From NCBI GenBank assembly GCA_963783855.1, contig CAWAPE010000013.1:62001-126000 (forward strand): a DNA stretch of 64,000 nucleotides. The letters are read 5' to 3'. Source of the stretch: JAKAGZ01 sp963783855. Lineage in GTDB: Bacteria; Bacteroidota; Ignavibacteria; Ignavibacteriales; Ignavibacteriaceae. The position numbers and the translations under genes are program-made. The first letter of the stretch is position 1. Each line of letters begins with the position of its first letter. Below are positions 37,009 to 46,250 of the stretch, piece by piece. The notes below the pieces were generated by a model. The model was not told the DNA's origin and searched no databases. It worked only from the letters and a program-made list of their open reading frames with translations.

Positions 37009-37318
37009 TTTTGAATTTGATAAAAACGAAAAAAAATTACTAACTACCTTTTGCAGACAAACTCTAAAACAAATTGAAGGTGACAACAGGTACTACGCAG
37101 AAGAACGTACTTTCAATTCGCTCATTTCAAAACTTGTTTCGGATGATGAGACTATAAAACTTACAAAAGATGAAAGGATTAAATTAAAACATCAATTGGA
37201 AGAAAACGTAAAATTTTTGAAAGAAAAAAGTGATAAAAGCTGGTTTATAAAAAAATGGATGTATAAATCCATGCTAAACCAATATTCAGGCATACTTAAT
37301 AATCATTTCAGGAATTAA
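36983..37318 (+). CDS. Hypothetical protein between add and hutU
   Basis: 111 residues, not recognised. Highly charged and lysine-rich, predicted mostly helical, with no signal peptide or membrane segment and a single cysteine. Start overlaps the end of the adenosine deaminase gene by 26 bp and stop is 2 bp before hutU, so it is translated within that unit and is probably real despite lack of a known domain. No motif suggests a role. Confidence 0.75.
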   Translation: MKKLFTNYNFEFDKNEKKLLTTFCRQTLKQIEGDNRYYAEERTFNSLISKLVSDDETIKLTKDERIKLKHQLEENVKFLKEKSDKSWFIKKWMYKSMLNQYSGILNNHFRN

Positions 37319-37320
37319 TC

Positions 37321-38985
37321 ATGATAGCAGAAAAAGATAAAATACTAATAAAAGCCCCAACAGGAAACGAACTTAGCTGTAAAGGATGGATACAGGAAGC
37401 AGCAATGAGAATGTTAATGAACAATCTTGACGCTGAAGTTGGTGAAAATCCGAAAGAACTGATAGTCTACGGTGGGAGTGGAAAAGCAGCCAGAAACTGG
37501 GAAAGTTACGAAGCTATTGTAAACTCATTAAAAAATCTTGAAGATGATGAAACCCTGCTTGTACAATCAGGAAAACCGGTTGGAATTTTTAGAACTCACA
37601 AAAACGCACCACGTGTAATTATTTCAAACTCAATGCTTGTTCCAAACTGGGCAAACTGGGATGAGTTCCGCAGATTAGAAAATCTTGGACTTACAATGTA
37701 CGGTCAAATGACTGCGGGAAGCTGGATTTATATCGGGACCCAGGGAATACTTCAGGGAACTTTTGAAACATTTGCTGCCTGCGCAGATAAATATTTTAAT
37801 AGTTCACTAAAAGGCAAACTAATTTTAACTGCAGGCTTAGGTGGAATGGGTGGCGCTCAACCTCTTGCGGCAACTATGAATGATGCAACTTTTTTAGGAA
37901 TTGATGTTGACAGGGCAAGAATTCAGAAAAGAATTGATACCGGTTATATCGACAAAATTACAGATAATCTTGATGAAGCTTTAAAGCTTGTAATGGACGC
38001 AAAAAATAATGGCGAAGCATTATCAGTTGGATTAGTAGGAAACGCAGGTGAAATTTTACTAGAAATTTTAAAAAGAAATGTTATTCCTGACATTATAACA
38101 GATCAAACATCAGCCCACGATACTTTAAATGGATATGTACCTATGGGAATGAGTTTTGATGAAGCATTAAAATTAAGAAAATCCGATCCTGATAAATATA
38201 TTTCGCTCTCTAAAAAAACAATTGTAGAACACGTTAAAGCCATGCTGGAGTTCCAGAAAAAAGGGGCAAAGGCTTTTGACTACGGAAACAACATTCGTGG
38301 TGAAGCAAAAGACAACGGACTTAGTAATGCTTTTGATATTCCTGGATTTGTTCCGGAATTTATCCGTCCCCTGTTTTGCGATGGTAAAGGTCCGTTCAGG
38401 TGGGCAGCACTTTCAGGGAAACCCGAAGATATTTACACAACTGACCAGGCAATCAAAGATACATTCCCGGAAAATAAGGCACTTTGTAAATGGATTGATA
38501 TGGCTCAAAAGAAAGTACATTTCCAAGGTTTGCCATCCCGTATTTGCTGGCTGGGTTATGGAGAACGTGCAAAGATGGGTAAAATTTTTAATGACCTCGT
38601 TGCTTCAGGAAAAATTAGCGCACCGATTGTAATCGGAAGAGACCACCTTGATTGTGGCTCTGTTGCTTCCCCTAACCGCGAAACAGAAGGAATGAAAGAC
38701 GGCAGTGATGCAATAGCAGACTGGCCAATTTTGAACGCACTTATGAATTCAATTGGCGGGGCCAGTTGGGTCTCTGTTCATCACGGCGGCGGTGTCGGAA
38801 TTGGCAATTCAATACACGCCGGAATGGTAATAGTTGCCGATGGAACAAAAGAAGCAGAAGAAAGATTGGAAAGAGTCCTTACCTATGATCCGGGGATGGG
38901 AATTATGCGGCATTGCGATGCAGGATATGAAAGAGCAATTGAAAATGCAAAAGCCAGCAATGTCAAAATCCCCATGCTGAAATAG
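37321..38985 (+). CDS. hutU: Urocanate hydratase
   Basis: Second step of histidine degradation: urocanate to imidazolone propionate, with NAD as electrophile. 554 residues, the family length. Characteristic TAGLGGMGGAQPLAATMND near residue 176, GLVGNAGEILLEIL, QTSAHDTLNGYVP, and the C-terminal NAD/active-site region GLPSRICWLGYGERAKMG with the conserved cysteine. Neither hutH nor hutI is in view, so the pathway would have to be completed elsewhere. Confidence 0.95.
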   Translation: MIAEKDKILIKAPTGNELSCKGWIQEAAMRMLMNNLDAEVGENPKELIVYGGSGKAARNWESYEAIVNSLKNLEDDETLLVQSGKPVGIFRTHKNAPRVIISNSMLVPNWANWDEFRRLENLGLTMYGQMTAGSWIYIGTQGILQGTFETFAACADKYFNSSLKGKLILTAGLGGMGGAQPLAATMNDATFLGIDVDRARIQKRIDTGYIDKITDNLDEALKLVMDAKNNGEALSVGLVGNAGEILLEILKRNVIPDIITDQTSAHDTLNGYVPMGMSFDEALKLRKSDPDKYISLSKKTIVEHVKAMLEFQKKGAKAFDYGNNIRGEAKDNGLSNAFDIPGFVPEFIRPLFCDGKGPFRWAALSGKPEDIYTTDQAIKDTFPENKALCKWIDMAQKKVHFQGLPSRICWLGYGERAKMGKIFNDLVASGKISAPIVIGRDHLDCGSVASPNRETEGMKDGSDAIADWPILNALMNSIGGASWVSVHHGGGVGIGNSIHAGMVIVADGTKEAEERLERVLTYDPGMGIMRHCDAGYERAIENAKASNVKIPMLK

Positions 38986-39013
38986 CACATTTTCAAAGAA
39001 ATGTTCATAAATA

Positions 39014-39043
39014 GCCCCGACTTCAAAATCGGGGTTTCTTTTT
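39014..39043 (+). terminator. Terminator of the add-hutU unit
   Basis: CCCCGA / TCGGGG stem with an 8-nt loop followed by TTTCTTTTT, 29 bp past the hutU stop. Confidence 0.85.
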
Positions 39044-39184
39044 ATTACAGAAAATTGGATACTTTTTCATTTGGTTCAATTTATTAGCCCTGATTGTAAA
39101 TTTTTGTGATAATTGTTTGTAATTTAGAGAGAGAAAATAAATGATTTTTTTGGGATATAATAGAAAAATAAGAGAGGGTAAAAA

Positions 39185-40375
39185 ATGAATGTTAAAGTTT
39201 TAGTAGCAGATAAATTTCCGGAACAATACATCAAAGAAATGAAGGAATTAAATCTTGATGTAAATTATTCCCCTAAATTAGGAGAAAATGATTTACCGGG
39301 TGAAATTAAAGATACTGATATTCTTGTGGTCCGATCAACAAAAGTTAATGCAAAAACAATTGAAAGTGCTAAAAATCTTAATTTAATTATTCGTGCAGGC
39401 GCAGGTGTTAACAATATTAATATTTCGGCTGCAAATGAAAAAGGAATTTATGTAGCAAACTGTCCGGGAATGAATTCCGTTGCAGTAGCCGAACTTGCAA
39501 TGGGATTAATGATTTCTCTAGACAGAAGAATTCCTGATAACGTAATGGATTTTAAAAACGGTAAATGGAATAAAGGAGAATATTCAAAAGCACAGGGATT
39601 AAAAGGAAAAACTCTGGGAATTATAGGCTATGGTGCAATAGGAAGAGAAGTTGCTAAAAGAGCAATTGCCTTTGATATGAAAGTATATGCAAAAGATATT
39701 TCAAGAATAGAAGGAGAAATGGTTAAAGATTTTTCAGAAATGGATCAGTTAGTACCGATGTGCGATATCCTAACCATTCATCTGCCCGCAACCTCTGATA
39801 CAAAGGGTCTTTTTAATAAGGAAATGTTCGGCTATGTTAAAAATAATGCTCTTCTTATTAATACTTCCAGACCGGATGTTATTGATGAAGAAGCTTTACT
39901 TGAAGCAATAAAAGAAAAAAATATTCGTGTAGCTTTAGATGTTTTTAAAGGCGAGCCTGAAGTAAAAACAGGAGAAGTAAAATCCAGTCTTCAGGATAAT
40001 CCCAATATATATGTAACTCACCACATCGGCGCTTCAACGGAACAAGCACAAAACGCTGTTGCTGCCGAAACAGTAAGAATTATAAAAGAGTACACAAGCA
40101 GTGGCATAATTGCTCACTGGGTTAACAGAGCAAAAGCATCGGATGCTAAATATCAGCTGGTTGTTAAGCATTTTGACAAACCGGGAGTACTTGCCGGAAT
40201 ACTTGATGTTATAAGAGAAAGTAATATTAACATAGAAGAAATTGAGAATATTATTTTTGAAGGTGGAACTGCTGCTTGTTGTACAATGAAACTTATGGGA
40301 CCTGCAAGTGCTAATATGTTGAAAAAGATGAACGAAAATCCAAATATTTTAAGTTTATCTCACGTGGCAATTTAG
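39185..40375 (+). CDS. D-3-phosphoglycerate dehydrogenase-like (SerA family)
   Basis: 396 residues. Substrate domain IIRAGAGVNNINI, NAD-binding GIIGYGAIGREVAKRA near residue 145, catalytic Arg in NTSRPDVIDEEAL, Glu in DVFKGEPEV and His in THHIGAST. C-terminal ACT-like regulatory region (KHFDKPGVLAGILDVIRESN) suggests serine feedback. GAGAGGG site before the ATG. Family and chemistry are clear; first step of serine synthesis is the likeliest role, but a paralogous hydroxyacid dehydrogenase cannot be excluded. Last housekeeping gene before the polysaccharide island. Confidence 0.88.
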   Translation: MNVKVLVADKFPEQYIKEMKELNLDVNYSPKLGENDLPGEIKDTDILVVRSTKVNAKTIESAKNLNLIIRAGAGVNNINISAANEKGIYVANCPGMNSVAVAELAMGLMISLDRRIPDNVMDFKNGKWNKGEYSKAQGLKGKTLGIIGYGAIGREVAKRAIAFDMKVYAKDISRIEGEMVKDFSEMDQLVPMCDILTIHLPATSDTKGLFNKEMFGYVKNNALLINTSRPDVIDEEALLEAIKEKNIRVALDVFKGEPEVKTGEVKSSLQDNPNIYVTHHIGASTEQAQNAVAAETVRIIKEYTSSGIIAHWVNRAKASDAKYQLVVKHFDKPGVLAGILDVIRESNINIEEIENIIFEGGTAACCTMKLMGPASANMLKKMNENPNILSLSHVAI

Positions 40376-40538
40376 CATATTTTAAGGAATTGTCCGTTTC
40401 TGAAATAGTGTTTTTTAATGGCTAATTAAAGCGCTTTAAATATATTATTTGCAAACAAAGCTAGGGTAAAGTTTGTAATATTTACCTATCTGTTGGTAAA
40501 TTATTTTGCTCTTTCCGCTTTGGTGGCAATCCAATAAC

Positions 40539-41747
40539 TCAGAGAAACCTATTAGTCAAAACTCCCCATTCCTGAGTTACTTTTAATGGCAATTTTCTCC
40601 AAACAGACTTTAAAACCTTGTTCTCTTCAGAGATATCTGATTTACCCAAGTTATAGTAATCATTATTTGAATAGTAATAATGATATATTTGTTTCGATTC
40701 ACATCCCCATTTGGATTTAAATTGAGATAGACTCGAATTACAATTACTTACTTCTCCCATATCATAATATGTATATCCATTTTCACAAGCATAATTAATT
40801 GCCTTCCATTGGATTAAATCGTTTGCATGAAATGTGAGTCCGTTTTTATTTCTTCCGTTAAAAGAATAAAATACTGTGTCATTGAAACTAAAAAAGATCG
40901 AGCCAGCTACTATGGCTTTTCCATTTGCTATATTGGATTCAGCTAACAATATTTTCATCAACCCATTACTAACAAAATTTTCATATAAAAATTTAAAGAA
41001 CCTATAGGGACGAGCAGCGACCATATGCCATCTTTGGGTTTCAAGATATAACCTGTACCATTCCTTTAAATCCTTTTCTGTTTCAGCTTCTCTGACTTTA
41101 ACGCCCAGGCTAATTGCTTTATTAATCCCCCACTTTACTTTATGATGATGTTTCTTATTCCCAAATCTTATTTTGTTTGGACTATCAGGTAAGGTTAAAT
41201 AAAAAGACTCGCGCCAGTTTATTTTATTTAGCTCAGGCAAATCATCATTCAGATCTGAAGAATATGATTTTAACTGTAAGTATAAATTATTAAATTCCGA
41301 GGTTTTTTTAATGGCAGCATTAATCAAAAGATGTTGAATTTTTTTGTTATCAAATAGGAATCCTCCTAGCGGTGTCCTAGGCAAAGATGAGAACCTTCGA
41401 CCAGTAATAAGTTCTTTCTTTTTAAGAGGTAAACCAAGAGTTGACATCAAAGGTAAAATTCCCTTTAGATTACCTTGTGAATCTTGACACGCAAATATAA
41501 TAGCCTTACGATTAAATTCACTTTCGAGAGCTTTCAACCATAAAGGATGGCTAAAAAAATTAGAACCTGGATGCTGAAAAACATAATTTTCCCATTTCCT
41601 CAATATTTCCGATAAAGTAAATTCCTTTATAGTAAATGGAAGATTTTGAGATTTTTGATGGGTTTTTGTCTCAATTTGAAATCCTACATGATCGTGGACA
41701 GAAGAATTTGATCTTAATGTTTCTTTATTTTTGTACATTTCAATCAT
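40539..41747 (-). CDS. FemAB-like GNAT-fold acyltransferase of a polysaccharide locus
   Basis: 402 residues of the FemAB/BioF2-like acetyltransferase group. Core features: substrate loop YLETQRWHMVAARPYRFFKF near residues 235-254, central VAGSIFFSFNDTVFYSFNGR, and YYDMGEVSNCNSSLSQFKSK with the typical FKSKWG near residue 350. Such proteins are frequent in exopolysaccharide clusters; they transfer an aminoacyl or acyl group, the acceptor being unknown. There is an alternative ATG three codons in. First gene of the AT-rich island. Confidence 0.75.
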   Translation of the reverse strand: MIEMYKNKETLRSNSSVHDHVGFQIETKTHQKSQNLPFTIKEFTLSEILRKWENYVFQHPGSNFFSHPLWLKALESEFNRKAIIFACQDSQGNLKGILPLMSTLGLPLKKKELITGRRFSSLPRTPLGGFLFDNKKIQHLLINAAIKKTSEFNNLYLQLKSYSSDLNDDLPELNKINWRESFYLTLPDSPNKIRFGNKKHHHKVKWGINKAISLGVKVREAETEKDLKEWYRLYLETQRWHMVAARPYRFFKFLYENFVSNGLMKILLAESNIANGKAIVAGSIFFSFNDTVFYSFNGRNKNGLTFHANDLIQWKAINYACENGYTYYDMGEVSNCNSSLSQFKSKWGCESKQIYHYYYSNNDYYNLGKSDISEENKVLKSVWRKLPLKVTQEWGVLTNRFL

Positions 41748-41920
41748 TATAAGGCCTTCAATAACAATAAATGGACTTTTAATATGACATAAGAGTTACA
41801 ATATCTGTGCCGATACTGCCTTAATAATGAAAGATTTAATAACTTAGACTATGATTTTGAAAATTAAGATACAACTTAACTTAAGGCTGGCTATTCATAT
41901 TTTTGACTAAAATTTTTACT

Positions 41921-42905
41921 ACAATATTATTAGCATGAAGATAGAAATTTAATTGAAAAATATGAGGTTTGTACTTTATAGCTACCTGTAGGTTGATACT
42001 TGTTAACTAAAGTTGTTACTTCTTTTCTTAAGATATCAAAGATTTTAAGAGTTACATTATCACCTTTAGATATTTCATACTGTAGATTTGTTGTTGGAGT
42101 AAATGGATTTGGATAGTTTTGAAATAATTTATAGCCTGTGATCAAATCAGTCTCTTCAATTCCTACAACTTAAATTAAGGACTAAATATGAATCTATTAA
42201 ATTTCCAGCTCTGGCGTAAAATTGAAATAGTAATCCTTCCTATGTCTCAGTAGCATTCATTGCTCCCCAGTTACTATTTTATCTTACTATACTCCCATTT
42301 ACAAGTGTTCCAAAGCTATACCTGCTTGCGCCTCCAAAACCATTAACAAAATATTCTAGACTGTCATTGTCATTATGATCATCCCTTAATGATCCTTTCA
42401 TATGTGTGTGCATGCTCTGATATTACAGCATAAATTCCCTAATCTTCTAAAGGCCATTGCATATATGAAGTTTTACAATCATTGTTATCGGAAGAGTAGG
42501 CTGCGTGATGCAAAACCGCTATTTTCCATTTAGCAGTTGAAGCAAGAATTTTTTGCTTAGTCCAATTACCCTGAATTGAATTATTTACATAGCCTTCAGG
42601 AGAATGGGTGTCTGATCAATCATAAAAGATTCAATATCTCCCATTTGAATATTGTATAAAACTCATTATTAGGAAGTGTAAAATAATCGCGGTAAGGTTA
42701 AAGATTTGATGTATCCCAATTGTGTTTACCTTTAACAGGCCAGAATCTGTTTATAATCAGAAGAACCAGCACCATATGAACCAGTATATGGTTTTATGAT
42801 TTGATGGTAATCATACTCTATATTCAGGTCAATGGTAGATGCTTTACCATCCGGATAATTATTGTCACCAATGGTTATTATAAAATCGGGACTCTAAGAT
42901 TTAAC
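41921..42905 (-). pseudogene. Decayed T9SS-exported calcineurin-like phosphoesterase
   Basis: Read on the minus strand, fragments of a purple-acid-phosphatase-type protein appear in order across several stops and frame changes: PDFIITIGDNNYPDGKAS, YDYHQIIKPYTGSYGAG, KWKIAVLHHAAYSSDN, GIYAVISEHAHTYERI, YFVNGFGGASRYSFG, and at the end a T9SS tail KLFQNYPNPFTPTTNL. Metal-ligand segments GDNxY, HH and HxH are still recognisable. The N-terminus is missing and the tail also breaks off. A dead cargo gene rather than sequencing noise, since lesions are many and spread out. Confidence 0.8.
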
Positions 42906-43687
42906 TGGGTTTAATCTAATTCTCATATTACCCACTTTGATATAAAAACACTTTGATTTTTCAATAGTAAATCAACTTTTATGTCGTTATACTATTAAAA
43001 TTAGCTATAATTAAGTTATTAAATAAATTTAGGTTTTCCATCGTACAAAAGAATGAAACATGCATTACAGACTTTGTATTATAGAATTCTGCTAGTTTTA
43101 GATCTGAAAATAAATAGACAATCCGCAAATTATACTAATACAGTAATTGCATCACAATTATGTACAAATTTCATTATTAGTTGTAAAATCTTCTAATCTC
43201 CTAATTTTAATGTCTATTATCCCATTTCCGAAAATATCTTGTAAATCTTAATGAGAATAGGAATAAAAAGTGGATTTTGTGAAAAATAAGAGGACCAAAT
43301 ATTTATAAAATTTCTTTACAACCAGAAAATCTTTGTTCATATTTAATACAATCATTCTATATCATACTGTAAATAAGTATAAGTGATATATGCAATTTAG
43401 AGGTTATTGTTTCATATCCGTTTAGGTTTAATAGATGCAAACTTTATTCCTAAGTTTTGATGTCATTACTTCTTAAATACAGCCCGCTATTGCTTATGTA
43501 TTGATTATTTGGTTGGGATATAAACTCAGTCTAACAAGGCAACATAAAAATGAGGATTTTTTTAATGCATTTAATCTAAAAATAAAGACTAACAGAAAAC
43601 TAAATATATTAAATTACTGAATAAGCGAAACGCCCGTTTGTAAATCATCGGAAGAAACTGCAAAAAATAAACAGACTTTAATAAAAT
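42906..43687. other. Gene-poor AT-rich spacer
   Basis: No convincing gene. A 47-codon open stretch on the plus strand at 43477-43620 lacks a start codon. Its translation, AIAYVLIIWLGYKLSL then NEDFF, faintly resembles the first segment of a sodium:solute symporter and might be a remnant. The rest is full of stops. No strong terminator or promoter recognised. Confidence 0.5.
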
Positions 43688-45145
43688 ATGGATAAAAAAC
43701 TAAAAAGTAACATTTTAAAAGGTTCAGCTGCAACCTCAATTGGGACTATTTCCGGAATGTTATTCCAGTTTCTAACGATCATGTTATTGACTCGTTATGT
43801 ATCAAAAGATGATTTAGGAATTTATGTTTTAGTTTTGGTTATTGTAGGCATGTTCAATCTGCTTAGCGGACTTGGAGTTGGGCTTACTATGGTAAAGTTT
43901 ATCGCAAGCCAGAACAATGAAGAAAGACAAAGTGTTTTGCTACCAGTTTTACTTATAAGAGCATTTGGCGCGTTTTTATTCAGTATTATTTTTATTCTTA
44001 CAGGTAAATATATTGCGCATTTGTTTGATGATAGAATTTATCAATATGTCTGGTATATATTGATAATTATTAATTTAGCAAATTTTCGAGATCTTTTTTA
44101 TCAATTAATGCAGGGACTTAATCAGTTCAGACAGTATTCAATAGTGAATGTTGCCTCTTCAGTTTTTAGAGTTTTATTAGTAGTTCTTTTTCTATTATTT
44201 GGCCATTTGGATATTCGAATATTATTAATTATAGAAATCTTTGCTACTCTTCAGCCACTACTTCATCAGTTATTTGTAATTCCTTTTACGAAATATCTTC
44301 AAGTAAAACCGACTCTGGAATCTTTTAAAAGAGTCATTAGTTTTAGTACTCCCCTTTATTTAAATAATTTGGTCGTATTTATCAGTGGCAGAATGAATAT
44401 ATTCATTATTGGTGCATTTTTAAATCCAGCTAGCGTTGCGAATTACGACGTAGCAAAAAAAGTACCTCTAGCACTACATAAAATTTTAAATTCTTTTATT
44501 GTTGTTTACTTCCCAAACCTTGCAACGCTTTTTTCAAAAGGAGATAAAAAGACGGCGATCGATTTAATCGATAAATCTGTAGGTGTTTTTTCCATTTCAA
44601 TGGCATACCTGGTACTTTTCTCATTTTTGTTCAGGAATGACTTAACAGTGTTATTGTTTTCAGTAAAATATGCTGAAGTTTCTCTAGCTTTTGCATTACT
44701 TATCTTAAATTTTTTCCTAATGGGGCTAGGTTCTTTAATGGGATATTGTTTTGTCCCTGCAGGCTATCCAACTGTGCCTGTGAGAATAAATGCACTGGGA
44801 AGCATTATTAGTATTGGATTGAGTTTTTTGTTTGTTCCAATGTTTGGCTATATGGGAGCAGTATATTCTCTTTTGATTATGAACATCGTTTCAACATCTT
44901 TGTCTTACAGTTATTTGTTAAAATATCATATTAGTCCCAGGATAAAATCATTTTTAAAACCAGCTCTTCTTTTTTTAATAGCACCGCTTTCGTTAATATT
45001 CAACGGACAAAATTCACTGCTGTTAAACAGTCTGTGGTTCATAATCGCATTGATATTAGGGTGGATTATTAGCGATGAAGTTAAATCATTAGTGAAACTT
45101 GTGATTTCGTACACAAAGAGATATGGTATTCGCCACAAGACATAG
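43688..45145 (+). CDS. Polysaccharide flippase (Wzx/MATE-like)
   Basis: 485 residues with about 12-14 hydrophobic segments. The N-terminus LKGSAATSIGTISGMLFQFL and the following LLTRYVSKDDLGIYVLVLV are characteristic of the polysaccharide-biosynthesis exporter family; the C-terminal half shows the second inverted repeat (GYMGAVYSLLIMNIVST). It would flip undecaprenyl-linked repeat units across the inner membrane, matching the O-antigen ligase/polymerase gene near the right edge. Stands alone on the plus strand, flanked by large spacers. Confidence 0.88.
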   Translation: MDKKLKSNILKGSAATSIGTISGMLFQFLTIMLLTRYVSKDDLGIYVLVLVIVGMFNLLSGLGVGLTMVKFIASQNNEERQSVLLPVLLIRAFGAFLFSIIFILTGKYIAHLFDDRIYQYVWYILIIINLANFRDLFYQLMQGLNQFRQYSIVNVASSVFRVLLVVLFLLFGHLDIRILLIIEIFATLQPLLHQLFVIPFTKYLQVKPTLESFKRVISFSTPLYLNNLVVFISGRMNIFIIGAFLNPASVANYDVAKKVPLALHKILNSFIVVYFPNLATLFSKGDKKTAIDLIDKSVGVFSISMAYLVLFSFLFRNDLTVLLFSVKYAEVSLAFALLILNFFLMGLGSLMGYCFVPAGYPTVPVRINALGSIISIGLSFLFVPMFGYMGAVYSLLIMNIVSTSLSYSYLLKYHISPRIKSFLKPALLFLIAPLSLIFNGQNSLLLNSLWFIIALILGWIISDEVKSLVKLVISYTKRYGIRHKT

Positions 45146-46229
45146 TGTTTTTATAGATTAGAATCGGAATTAAAATAGTTGCCTCTTTAACCCGGAAAGG
45201 GAAAGGGGCTTATACATGCTCAGATGAGAATTGTCATTACATATATCCATTTAATTGTCTCTGTTACCCGGGTCTTTAAAGCATCAAGAAGTAATAATAG
45301 ATTTTTTCTTCTATTTCAAAATCAAAAAAATTTAAAGAAAAAAACTTGAATTTATTAAATTGATCTTTGCTTTGTACAAGTAAAAAGAAGAAAATAAGCT
45401 AGATATTGTAAATTATCAATTTTTCAGAATTTGGTCTTGAAAAGTGAATGAAATTGATAATGATAATGATAAAACTTAGACTAAACCACATATCAATTAT
45501 ATAATAATAAGATAGGATAGTACCAAATTTGAGAATATTTGTAGTTATTCAGTTGAGCAAAAAGCTAGTATCCTAAGTGAACATTTAGATTTGGAGCATA
45601 GAGCAAGAATAAATACCCTAAATTTAGGACTATAAACCTAAGTGATTTTCTACTTTAACTTCAAGCAAAAAATCAGACAATTTATGCTAAGTTTTCTTTT
45701 AGAAGTACTTACAACTCAGATAAACCAATAGTTAAAAATCTAGAAAGAAAATTAAAAAATAATATGATTTAAACAGGCCATCAACTAGAAAAATTTTGTC
45801 TCCTGTATAAGATTTAATACTATGAAAACAATTCATTGTATCGGAAAATTTTTCTTACTTATATACCCCCATTATTTTCTTAATTTTTCAATTATTTTTC
45901 TAGAGAATTTACAAACCATAATTCTAGAAAAAATATAACAAGAAAATATTTAAATTTAACTGCAATTACTCGTTATAATCATAATTATATCAAGTATAAT
46001 ATACCGGTTATTATTACTCCTAATAATTTTATCATTCTTGATTAAAGTACTCCCAATTTTATAAAAAGCTTATATGAAGATTATTTACATTTTATTTAAA
46101 TGGCACTATATTTGTACCACCATTTCTCTAGAACTTTAGAACTAGCTCCTTATGAGTAAATCCAATGATTTAATTCTGTGAAATTAGTAATTTAATTAAT
46201 CTGATTTCTACGTAATAAAATCAGACTAA
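45146..46229. other. 1.1-kb AT-rich region without recognisable gene
   Basis: All frames are broken by frequent stops. A weak GC-containing hairpin (GCCTCTTT / AAAGGGGC around 45181-45210) follows the flippase and might end its transcript. TGGCAC-N5-TTGTA at 46102-46117 resembles a sigma-54 -24/-12 element but lacks the invariant GC of the -12 box. No repeat unit or RNA gene seen. Confidence 0.5.
46200..46225 (+). promoter_or_regulatory. Hairpin directly before the T9SS beta-helix gene
   Basis: TCTGATTT (46200-46207) and AAATCAGA (46218-46225) form an 8-bp stem with a 10-nt loop. It ends 4 bp before the first possible ATG, so that start would be hard to reach; this favours the ATG at 46251. 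Confidence 0.4.
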
Positions 46230-46250
46230 ATGAACTGGGATGGAACAACT

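Noticed and set aside
45540..45800. Possible transposase remnant in the AT-rich spacer
   Set aside because: Short peptides in several frames did not form any ordered transposase motif and no inverted repeats or target duplications were seen.
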